Source: Akkermansiaceae bacterium UBA1518 (GTDB taxonomy: Bacteria; Verrucomicrobiota; Verrucomicrobiia; Verrucomicrobiales; Akkermansiaceae). Taken from it: a stretch of DNA of 16,614 bases. Under the pieces are notes generated by a model. It was given only the letters and a program-made list of their open reading frames with translations. It was not told the origin of the DNA and ran no database searches. The stretch is from the NCBI GenBank assembly GCA_002323895.1, contig DCQM01000064.1, forward strand, positions 1 to 16,614. Reading direction: 5' to 3'. Numbering within the stretch: position 1 is the stretch's first letter; every line of letters begins with the position of its first letter. Position numbers and translations under genes: made by a program. Of this stretch, positions 8,325 to 14,157 are shown piece by piece.

Positions 8325-9812
8325 TTGAATATCTGTGTCTTTTTACGCTCGCTCGGGACGATGGTCTTGATGATAGGCATTGCCATGGTGGTTTCGGTCT
8401 CTCTGTCGGCACTTGTTCCTGCGGGAGAGCTCCATGAAACGGGGCTAGATTTGGAAGGGTGGGGGATTTCGCTGTCGATCACGCTGGCTGTTGGGGCTTC
8501 CTTGTTCATAGTCGGTCATGTTAAAGGTAAACGTTCGGGGCGTTCTCCGGCGATGAGGCGCAGGGAGGCAATGGCCTTGGTGGGCGCTGGTTGGTTTGCT
8601 TGCAGCTGCGCCGCAGCATTACCTTATTTCTTTTGTGAGCCTCAAGTTTCGCTGGATTTTGCTTTTTTTGAAGGTGTTTCGGGTCTGACCACGACGGGGT
8701 CGACCATTTTTGTCGACTTGGAGCGCCTACCTAAGTCGATCCTGATGTGGCGATCTCTGACGCAGTGGGTGGGAGCGATGGGCATTCTTGCGATGTTCGT
8801 TGTGGTGCTGTCGGGAATGACCTCAAGCAGTAAGACTTTGATTGGAGCGGAGTCGTCGCTATCGAATACTGATTTGGCAAGTTTGCGGCAGACCATGAGA
8901 CGAATTTGGCTACTTTATTTGGGCTTCACGATCGTTTGTGGGCTTGGTTTGTGGGGAATGGGTTTAACTCCATTCCAAGCGGTAAATCATGGGTTGACCG
9001 CTGTTGCGACAGGAGGATTTGGAACTGAAAATACCAGTGTCGCAGGAGCGCCTTTTGGGACCGCTAGTAAGATCTGGCTCATGGTGTTTATGATACTAGG
9101 TGCGATCAGCTTTCCTTTTTATCTCACAATGATGAAGCGGAAGTGGAACGATCTCCGTGAGAAGTTCGAGGAGGTCTACTGGTTTTTAGGGATCGTCGGA
9201 ATCGCGTCGCTTGTGTTGTTGATTCAACATTTTTTGGGCGGATTTGATGGGGCTCGACCAGTTGATATTGTCTTCAACGTAATTTCGATCGGCACGAGCA
9301 CCGGGTATGTGAGTAGTGATTTTGATGAATGGAGCCGATTGGCAGTTGGGGTCCTCGTTTTATTGATGGTGGTGGGGGGGTGTTCCGGTTCAACGGTCGG
9401 GGGCTTAAAAGTGAGCCGGATTATCATGTGGGTGCGGTTTTTGAAGTCTGGTCTGCATCGTACCTTCCGCCCTAAGATGGTAGAGCCAATTAAATTAAAT
9501 GGTCGAAAAGTTCAGGATGGAGCCTTTGAGCAATTATTTTTGGTGATTTCTATGTTCGGGTTTTTTGTGATTATGGGGACCTTTGTTTTACAATTGCTTG
9601 AGCCGGCTCAGTCACTCAAAGGTTCACTTTCAGCTGTCATTAGCTGCCTTGGTAATATGGGCCCCGCTTTGGCCGATATGGGCGGAGCCGAGGGGTTTGC
9701 CCAGGCGGGGGTAGCCACCAAAGTATTCTTCGCAATCCTGATGATTTTAGGCCGCCTTGAGTATATCGCTTTCGTGGTTCTCTTCAGCCGCCAGCTTTGG
9801 AAGCGCTATTAA
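8325..9812 (+). CDS. trkH: TrkH/KtrB-family potassium uptake channel subunit
   Basis: A 495-aa integral membrane protein. The four selectivity-filter loops of the family are visible: GVSGLTTTGST (117-127), GLTAVATGGFG (223-233), SIGTSTGY (321-328) and CLGNMGPA (441-448). The conserved GGCSGSTVGGLKVSRI (351-366) and the terminal GRLE (476-479) are also present. It conducts K+ across the inner membrane and normally needs a cytoplasmic TrkA/KtrA ring, which is not encoded in this window. The start is TTG at 8325; an in-frame TAA lies at 8310-8312, and the N-terminus NICVFLRSLG aligns with typical TrkH starts (LRxLG), so the first in-frame ATG (residue 13) would be too late. The 128-bp region upstream is shared with the divergent cytochrome gene. 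Its TAA overlaps the ftsY stop. Confidence 0.95.
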   Translation: MNICVFLRSLGTMVLMIGIAMVVSVSLSALVPAGELHETGLDLEGWGISLSITLAVGASLFIVGHVKGKRSGRSPAMRRREAMALVGAGWFACSCAAALPYFFCEPQVSLDFAFFEGVSGLTTTGSTIFVDLERLPKSILMWRSLTQWVGAMGILAMFVVVLSGMTSSSKTLIGAESSLSNTDLASLRQTMRRIWLLYLGFTIVCGLGLWGMGLTPFQAVNHGLTAVATGGFGTENTSVAGAPFGTASKIWLMVFMILGAISFPFYLTMMKRKWNDLREKFEEVYWFLGIVGIASLVLLIQHFLGGFDGARPVDIVFNVISIGTSTGYVSSDFDEWSRLAVGVLVLLMVVGGCSGSTVGGLKVSRIIMWVRFLKSGLHRTFRPKMVEPIKLNGRKVQDGAFEQLFLVISMFGFFVIMGTFVLQLLEPAQSLKGSLSAVISCLGNMGPALADMGGAEGFAQAGVATKVFFAILMILGRLEYIAFVVLFSRQLWKRY

Positions 9813-10660
9813 AGAATCTTTTCCACGAAGCGTTCGCGTTCAAAACGCTCGAAGCGCTCAGGCTCTTCACCGGTGCCTATGAAGCGCGGAGCAATACCGA
9901 GTTCTTTTTGAATGGCGGCAGCAACTCCACCTTTACCTGATCCGTCGAGTTTAGTGAGGATAAGCCCGTTGAGTGGAACCGCTTTTTGAAATTCGCGAGC
10001 TTGATTAAGAGCATTTCCCCCGGTGGAGGCGTCGACAACGAGGAAAGTTTCGTGCGGAGCAGTCTCATCCTGTTTGCTGATAGTGCGTTTAATTTTAGCA
10101 AGTTCATCCATTAGGTTATTACGGGTGTGGAGTCGCCCGGCAGTGTCACAGAGGAGAAAATCGAAGTTACCAGCAATCGCCTTTTGGTGGGCCTGGTAGC
10201 AAACCGAGGAAGGATCTGCTTCGTGAGCACCGGTGATGACGGGGAGGTCAAGGCGCTCGCCCCAACGAACTAGCTGTTCGACAGCAGCAGCTCGGAAAGT
10301 GTCCGCAGCAGCCATCAGGACGGAATACCCTTGGCTTTTCAGCAAGTTTCCTAGTTTGGCAGTGGAGGTGGTTTTCCCAGTTCCGTTCACACCGACAAGT
10401 AACAGAACGGCGGGATTGCTTCCGGCACGGGGTTCGAGAGCTGAAGCATCTACTGGGAAAAGCCCAGCCAATTTGTTACGGGTGGTTTCCACAACGTCAT
10501 CGGCGGATACTTTTCGGCCGAGCTCTTTGAGCTCTTCTACAATCTCGAGTGAGAGCCTCACGCCGAGATCGCCGGAGATGAGATCGGCTTCCAGATCATC
10601 CCAATTTATCTCAGCCTTATTGGTAACCTTATTAAAGAGTTTCTTAAAAAAACCTGCCAT
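9809..10660 (-). CDS. ftsY: Signal recognition particle receptor FtsY
   Basis: A 283-aa SRP-receptor GTPase consisting of the NG domain only, without the long acidic A domain of E. coli FtsY. The N-terminus MAGFFKKLFNKVTNKAEINW is amphipathic and basic, suitable for membrane contact. The N domain spans about residues 15-75 (WDDLEADLISGDLGV). GTPase motifs: GVNGTGKTT (90-98), DTFRAAAVEQL (120-130), DTAGR (172-176), TKLDGSGKGG (236-245) and the closing GTGEEPERF (262-270). It docks SRP-ribosome complexes to SecYEG. The C-terminal end ERFERFERERFVEKIL is repetitive and charged. It converges on trkH; TTAA at 9809-9812 supplies both stop codons. No Shine-Dalgarno is evident before its ATG. Confidence 0.97.
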   Translation of the reverse strand: MAGFFKKLFNKVTNKAEINWDDLEADLISGDLGVRLSLEIVEELKELGRKVSADDVVETTRNKLAGLFPVDASALEPRAGSNPAVLLLVGVNGTGKTTSTAKLGNLLKSQGYSVLMAAADTFRAAAVEQLVRWGERLDLPVITGAHEADPSSVCYQAHQKAIAGNFDFLLCDTAGRLHTRNNLMDELAKIKRTISKQDETAPHETFLVVDASTGGNALNQAREFQKAVPLNGLILTKLDGSGKGGVAAAIQKELGIAPRFIGTGEEPERFERFERERFVEKIL

Positions 10661-10968
10661 TGCGGGCGGATGCTTGTTCGAAATTCACCTAAAAGCCAAG
10701 ATTTAATGCGAGCACCTCTGGCGTGAGCAGGACTTTTCAGACTACTTTAGCTGGGTAAAATCGTAAACGTTAAGGATCCCGTAAATTAACGGACGCAACC
10801 AGCACCCTCTAAGCTTTTGGTGAAATTTTAAAATTATATCTAAAGTTAAACGCGATTGCGTCACGGAAATACCCCTCCCAGAGAAAAAATTACGCCTCCG
10901 TGGGATCGGCGATCAGCCACTCAATGAATCAAAATTGACTCGGTGGGTTGGAAAAATTTTTACCAGCT
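10661..10968. other. 308-bp non-coding gap upstream of ftsY
   Basis: This gap holds the ftsY upstream region and the tail of the 126-aa gene. I see no gene or RNA in it. Two structures stand out. An imperfect 14-bp dyad CCGTAAATTAACGG lies at 10779-10792, about 120 bp from the ftsY ATG, with a related GTAAACGTTAAGG just to its left. A near-palindrome TGGAAAAATTTTTACCA lies at 10949-10965, directly after the stop of the 126-aa gene. The middle (10820-10860) is AT-rich. No convincing -35/-10 pair was found. Confidence 0.5.
10779..10792. promoter_or_regulatory. Imperfect 14-bp dyad, possible operator
   Basis: CCGTAAATTAACGG is symmetric except at one base pair near the centre. It lies in the ftsY upstream gap. 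No regulator is suggested by the neighbourhood, so this is only a candidate. Confidence 0.2.
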
Positions 10969-11349
10969 TCAAGAAGCGCGGCTTTGCTGGTAGTCGAAGG
11001 AAAGTTCAATTTTCTTTTCGGAGTAAGCTCGATCTTGGCGGATTAAATTAACGATAGTTTGGCAGTAGTCACTGAGGTTCCTATAATTATCCAAGTCTAC
11101 CGGAAGGGTCTCGCGTAGCTTTCCGTTGATCCGGACCGAAACCTCAAGATTAGATTCAAGCCAAACCCGTAGGGGATTTAGCACCCTAGGTTGCTGGAGA
11201 TTTCCCAACAAAGCGAAGAAACATTTGACGCAATCTCCTGGGTGTCCTTTTTCTAGAAGGACTTGCCTGAGATCAAGAATAAGATCTACACCCTCTGGAG
11301 TAAGAGGAACTGCCTGAGCAAGGAGCTGATCAACTTGTTGAGTTTCCAC
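10969..11349 (-). CDS. Hypothetical protein, 126 aa
   Basis: I do not recognise this protein. It starts at GTG; the frame upstream stays open back to a TAA at 11416-11418 but contains no ATG, GTG or TTG. It is soluble, mostly helical by eye, and has two cysteines close together in GHPGDCVKCFFALLG (residues about 35-49). The C-terminal half (EVSVRINGKLRETLPVDLDNYRNLSDYCQTIVNLIR) looks beta-alpha. It lies 89 bp downstream of the small four-cysteine gene on the same strand, so it could be in the same Fur-box transcript. No Shine-Dalgarno is visible. Confidence 0.6.
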   Translation of the reverse strand: METQQVDQLLAQAVPLTPEGVDLILDLRQVLLEKGHPGDCVKCFFALLGNLQQPRVLNPLRVWLESNLEVSVRINGKLRETLPVDLDNYRNLSDYCQTIVNLIRQDRAYSEKKIELSFDYQQSRAS

Positions 11350-11438
11350 GCCAAAAATTTGACGCCGTAGGAGACTAATAGCAACAAGGAATAGTGGGTA
11401 GGTCCTAAACAGAAATTAACCTGTCTTGGCTAGAGAGC

Positions 11439-11630
11439 TTACTTGCCCTCGAAATCACCACACCAGTCGGACTTAGCTGTGTTTGGGAACTGTGATTTGA
11501 CGCTGACTTGCTCGTTCACTTTGAAGACAATGTTTTGGGGTGCATGACGGCGGCATTCTCCAGTGTCAGCAGATTCAGAATTCCAATGTGCACAAACGTT
11601 ACAAGCTTTAGATGTCGTTTCAATTTTCAT
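11439..11630 (-). CDS. Small four-cysteine protein, probable metal or Fe-S binding
   Basis: A 63-aa protein with cysteines at 10, 13, 26 and 57 in the arrangement CNVCAHW, GECRRHAP and DWCGDF. I recognise this as a small family of unnamed proteins in many bacteria (CxxC...W, CRRxAP, final WCG(D/E)F). The C-x2-C...C...W-C order recalls high-potential iron-sulfur proteins, but the last spacing (30 residues) is longer and there is no export signal, so zinc or a cytoplasmic Fe-S site is equally likely. A CAGGG lies a few bases before the ATG. A strong Fur-box-like dyad lies 49 bp upstream, which suggests control by iron. Confidence 0.75.
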   Translation of the reverse strand: MKIETTSKACNVCAHWNSESADTGECRRHAPQNIVFKVNEQVSVKSQFPNTAKSDWCGDFEGK

Positions 11631-11679
11631 AATCCCTGCTGTAATACTTTAGCTTTTAGTTTGGTGCAACAACTATTGG

Positions 11680-11698
11680 AATGAGACTGATTCTCAAT
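11680..11698. promoter_or_regulatory. Candidate Fur box
   Basis: AATGAGACTGATTCTCAAT matches the palindrome AATGAGAATGATTCTCATT, a common form of the Fur operator, at 17 of 19 positions. The 15-bp core TGAGACT-G-ATTCTCA (11682-11696) is a 7-1-7 inverted repeat with one asymmetric pair. It lies 49 bp upstream of the four-cysteine gene and 447 bp from DUF3754, so the small gene is the likely target. Confidence 0.55.
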
Positions 11699-11819
11699 AG
11701 GGCGATTAAAGAATAATGAATTCAATTTTCGGGAAGGGTAGTTTCAAACGGCTCCTTTATTCATATGGCATAAATGCTATGGCCAGTTTATTGTCAAGAT
11801 GCTTTGTAAAGGAACAACA

Positions 11820-11906
11820 ACTAAAGAGGTCAATGGTCTTTGCGGGTTTTGGCCCCCTATGATGATCTCGGCCAAAGCACCAAAGATACGACACTAAACA
11901 GGTCAA
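11820..11906. repeat. Direct repeat pair flanking a hairpin
   Basis: ACTAAAGAGGTCAA (11820-11833) recurs as ACTAAACAGGTCAA (11893-11906), 13 of 14 bases identical. The copies bracket the inverted repeat at 11837-11886, like a duplicated target around a small inserted element. They could also be two binding sites. Confidence 0.5.
11837..11886. other. Interrupted 50-nt hairpin
   Basis: The outer arms TCTTTG (11837-11842) and CAAAGA (11881-11886) pair, as do the inner arms TTTGGCC (11848-11854) and GGCCAAA (11870-11876). They are separated by a short internal loop that can itself form two G-C pairs. The apical loop is 15 nt. No T-run follows, so it is not a simple terminator. Confidence 0.5.
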
Positions 11907-11917
11907 AAAGGCAGGAG

Positions 11918-11933
11918 GTTATTTGTAAATAAC
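11918..11933. promoter_or_regulatory. Perfect 7-bp dyad, possible operator
   Basis: GTTATTT-GT-AAATAAC is a perfect inverted repeat with a 2-bp centre. This geometry suits a dimeric regulator better than an RNA hairpin. The target is unknown; DUF3754 is the only gene downstream on the plus strand. Confidence 0.3.
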
Positions 11934-11941
11934 ACCAGATA

Positions 11942-12135
11942 AGGGGGGATTTAAGGGGCTTCCATCATAGAACTGACAGGCCAAATTCATGACTAAATAA
12001 TTAATACCTCAATGTTATAAAAAACTTGGCAAATTAGATTCGATATCAACACTTCCAAACTCGAGGAAAGATTGCGGCCCATTGTTTATCTAGCCGAGGG
12101 GATCTCAGTTTTTCTTACCTTCAGAAATCCCCCCT
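11942..12135 (+). repeat. 11-bp inverted repeat ending at the DUF3754 start
   Basis: AGGGGGGATTT (11942-11952) and AAATCCCCCCT (12125-12135) are perfect reverse complements 172 bases apart. A second, nearer sequence GAGGGGAT (12096-12103) can also pair with the C-run through GGGGAT/ATCCCC. The right arm ends ten bases before the ATG at 12146, where no Shine-Dalgarno is seen. Confidence 0.45.
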
Positions 12136-12145
12136 CTAATCAGTA

Positions 12146-13336
12146 ATGGCTGAGCTTAAAGACGTTCCTTTCTACATTCCCATTTCTCGCTCTCGGGTGA
12201 AAGATGCTCTTATCGCGATGGATGTTGTCGATGAGACTTTGGCGAAAGATTTAAAACAAGTGTCGCAGATGTTGGAGGCGCTCTGGCATCACAACTCGCA
12301 CACCACTCAGGAAAAACTTAAGTCAATCTACGAAGACGTTGATCCTTTTGAACATCCACACGGAGCATTGCCGCGTGTCGAACACTTTTTGAAGATCTTT
12401 GATGGGGTTTTAAAAGACGGGAATTGGGAGCCAATAACAAATGAAGAACTACAGGAGGCAATGGAAGGGGAAGATGTTTTTCCCATCAGCCTTGATGTGA
12501 GATTCGATGAATTCCTAGAAATGCGGCTCTACAAGCTAGGGGTAATGCCGTTTACAACTTCTCGAAAGGGCTTTTTTGGTTTTAAAAAAATACCTATTGA
12601 GGGGGTGGCATACGATCGGGTGCTCCAGGTTGTGCAATATAAAGAGGAGGAATGGTTTAAGGCCAATAAGAGGATGAAGAACTTCCCAGGGAAGGATGCG
12701 CGTGGCTTGCATATGCATTTATTCAAGACCGTGCCTAAGCTCGATTTGGAGACAATTTTTCCTAATACAACGCCAAATATGCGGGGTATTGACCGTCTCA
12801 AGATTTTTGCTCCTGCGCTTGCTGGTGTTGTCACGATTGCTGCAAAATTTGGTCCGATTCTTTTTGGAGACACTCCGGGAGACACCAATCTCAGTCTAAT
12901 ATTTGGAGCCTTAGCAGGATTGTTCACCTACATGTTGCGATCGTATTTGGCTTTTCGGAAAACCAAAGAATCTTACCTAGCTCAAGTTTCGAAAGACCTC
13001 TACTTCAAAGGCCAGGCTAACAACAGCGCCGTCATAAATCTCGTGACTGATTTATCGGAAGAGCAGGAGGTAAAAGAGGCAATCTTGGCTTATTTCTTCC
13101 TCTTGGTCGAAGCTGACCATGGGCACACTATCGAATCTCTCGACGATCGTGTTGAAAAATGGATTTTAGACACCTTTGAAATCACCGTAGACTTTGAAGT
13201 GCAAGACGCATTGGGAAAGTTGAGGGAACTTGGCCTTCTAGAGGAAACCAACGGCCTAATGGGTGTCGTCCCTCCGAAGGAGGCCCTAAAGATTCTCGAT
13301 CGAATATGGGACGAGATCTACAACTTTGAAGACTGA
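12146..13336 (+). CDS. DUF3754 (TMEM143-like) membrane protein
   Basis: A 396-aa protein. The core FKTVPKLDLETIFPNTTPNMRGIDRLKI (residues 193-220) is the DUF3754 hallmark, a family shared by bacteria, plants and the mitochondrial protein TMEM143. Upstream is the conserved EFLEMRLYKLGVMPFTTSRKGFFGFKKIP block (122-150). Two transmembrane segments follow at about 219-240 and 249-270, and then a soluble C-terminal part (275-396) that looks like a helical winged-helix-type domain (LSEEQEVKEAILAYFFLLVEADHG... VEDAL-like DFEVQDALGKLRELGLLEE). Function is unknown for the whole family. The gene stands alone on the plus strand behind the 515-bp repeat-rich region and has no visible ribosome binding site; its only neighbour downstream is convergent. 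Confidence 0.88.
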   Translation: MAELKDVPFYIPISRSRVKDALIAMDVVDETLAKDLKQVSQMLEALWHHNSHTTQEKLKSIYEDVDPFEHPHGALPRVEHFLKIFDGVLKDGNWEPITNEELQEAMEGEDVFPISLDVRFDEFLEMRLYKLGVMPFTTSRKGFFGFKKIPIEGVAYDRVLQVVQYKEEEWFKANKRMKNFPGKDARGLHMHLFKTVPKLDLETIFPNTTPNMRGIDRLKIFAPALAGVVTIAAKFGPILFGDTPGDTNLSLIFGALAGLFTYMLRSYLAFRKTKESYLAQVSKDLYFKGQANNSAVINLVTDLSEEQEVKEAILAYFFLLVEADHGHTIESLDDRVEKWILDTFEITVDFEVQDALGKLRELGLLEETNGLMGVVPPKEALKILDRIWDEIYNFED

Positions 13337-13372
13337 ACCTTATTACTACTGCCGATCGTATCTTCAGGGAAG

Positions 13373-13393
13373 GCGCTGCTTGTCTATCAGCGC
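13373..13393. terminator. Possible terminator-like hairpin between convergent genes
   Basis: GCGCTG (13373-13378) and CAGCGC (13388-13393) form a GC-rich 6-bp stem with a 9-nt loop in the 108-bp gap between the DUF3754 and DUF6524 genes. Neither side has a T-run, so termination is only suggested by position. Confidence 0.25.
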
Positions 13394-13444
13394 GAAAGTG
13401 CGGGCAAGACGATTCTCAGCTTTATAAAGCGACTTCGCAGTTGT

Positions 13445-13873
13445 CTACTCCTCGCCGTCATCGTCGACGGACCCGACACCGAATGCAGCCCGCTTGAGAA
13501 ATGCTGCGTTTAACGCGATAGTTCCTACAATCCAAAAGACTAAAATCCCCAGATATTTTGCCGCGCCCGCGGTAGGCTGAAACCACCCTTTTGAGTAGCC
13601 AAGGCCGACGAATGAAGCAAAGAGCACACCTAAAACGATGGCCCCAAGCTTACCCATCGCTCTGAAAGCAAAGCGGAGGAGGAGGAGCCAGGCGGCGAGG
13701 ACTACGAGAGCGAAGAATATTGTGCCCATTGGCAATGGGTTCCAAGTTTCTACTGATATAATAGCTTGCGTAGCACAAGGCCCAAAAGGGTTATAAGTTA
13801 CCAACACTAGAAGCAGGGCAACAGCTGTTCTAATACCAAATTCTTTCCAAGTAAATCGTCGTCTGATTGACAT
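13445..13873 (-). CDS. DUF6524 family membrane protein
   Basis: A 142-aa protein with about four transmembrane helices (residues roughly 13-28, 50-70, 75-93 and 105-125). The phrase FGIRTAVALLLVLVTYNPFGP near the N-terminus (the family shows R-x(6-9)-V-x-x-TYNPTG) and the later RAMGKLGAIVLGVLF identify DUF6524, a family of unknown function. It ends in an acidic cytoplasmic-type tail (DDDGEE). A weak purine-rich stretch precedes the ATG. It is followed upstream (in its own direction) by two lipoprotein genes on the same strand, 55 bp away. Confidence 0.8.
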   Translation of the reverse strand: MSIRRRFTWKEFGIRTAVALLLVLVTYNPFGPCATQAIISVETWNPLPMGTIFFALVVLAAWLLLLRFAFRAMGKLGAIVLGVLFASFVGLGYSKGWFQPTAGAAKYLGILVFWIVGTIALNAAFLKRAAFGVGSVDDDGEE

Positions 13874-13928
13874 AATAGTATTCTTTTGAAGCTGATTTGA
13901 TACTCATCCCAAATTGATTCCTCAAGGC

Positions 13929-14108
13929 TTAATTTGATGATTTGAACGATTCAAAAATTGTTATGGTAATCCTCTCGAGGTAATTATGGCCCGTGTAAAA
14001 CTGCTCAAGTCCGCCACCAATACGCACCGTTGGCACCCTGCTCGCCGACGGGGTGTCTTTGCATCCCGTGAGGATAAAGAGGCTTAGGAATAGCAGTAGC
14101 GTGCGCAT
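13929..14108 (-). CDS. Small lipoprotein, 59 aa
   Basis: Starting at the ATG at 14108, the protein reads MRTLLLFLSLFILTGC, a short lipoprotein signal with lipobox LTGC (lipidated Cys16), leaving a mature peptide of 44 residues (CKDTPSASRVPTVRIGGGLEQF...). An ATG 18 nt further upstream is in frame but would place extra polar residues before the signal. The mature part matches nothing I know. It lies 49 bp after the large lipoprotein gene. It may be a genuine small lipoprotein or the remaining start of a longer one. Confidence 0.6.
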   Translation of the reverse strand: MRTLLLFLSLFILTGCKDTPSASRVPTVRIGGGLEQFYTGHNYLERITITIFESFKSSN

Positions 14109-14157
14109 GGTGGGAGCGTTGGGCAAGTGACGCTAAAAACTCCAGCACGCGCAAGGC

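Larger units (their letters stand above)
11631..12145. other. 515-bp non-coding region rich in repeats
   Basis: No ORF longer than about 29 codons was found on either strand. Its contents from left to right are: a Fur-box-like site (11680-11698); a 14-bp direct repeat with one mismatch (11820-11833 and 11893-11906) flanking a long interrupted hairpin (11837-11886); a perfect short palindrome (11918-11933); a G6 run and an 11-bp inverted repeat whose other arm ends ten bases before the DUF3754 start codon; and an AT-rich stretch with a TATAAA-like box near 12016-12021. It may be a long structured 5' leader for DUF3754, a small RNA locus, or a decayed mobile element. Confidence 0.5.

Noticed and set aside
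8197..8412. N-terminal extension of the cytochrome/propeller protein
   Set aside because: The residues are basic and unlike a signal peptide, and the extension would overlap trkH; the ATG at 8196 gives a proper signal peptide.
10233..10706. 157-aa plus-strand ORF opposite ftsY
   Set aside because: It is fully antisense to a clear ftsY with all GTPase motifs; its composition is Ser/Thr/Arg-rich and shadow-like, with no domain.
11779..11862. 27-codon ORF (MASLLSRCFVKEQQ...) in the 515-bp gap
   Set aside because: It has no ribosome binding site and no recognisable family, and it overlaps the repeat/hairpin; too short to support.
11942..12135. Reading the 11-bp inverted repeat as ends of a MITE
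   Set aside because: No target-site duplication flanks the arms and no transposase remnant is seen; an RNA or leader role fits its position better.
12529..12927. 132-aa minus-strand ORF inside DUF3754
   Set aside because: It is antisense to a convincing DUF3754 core; it has low-complexity shadow composition and no family resemblance.
13337..13444. Possible tRNA or small RNA in the gap after DUF3754
   Set aside because: No T-loop consensus (GGTTCGAATCC-like) or cloverleaf arms; only a single short hairpin.
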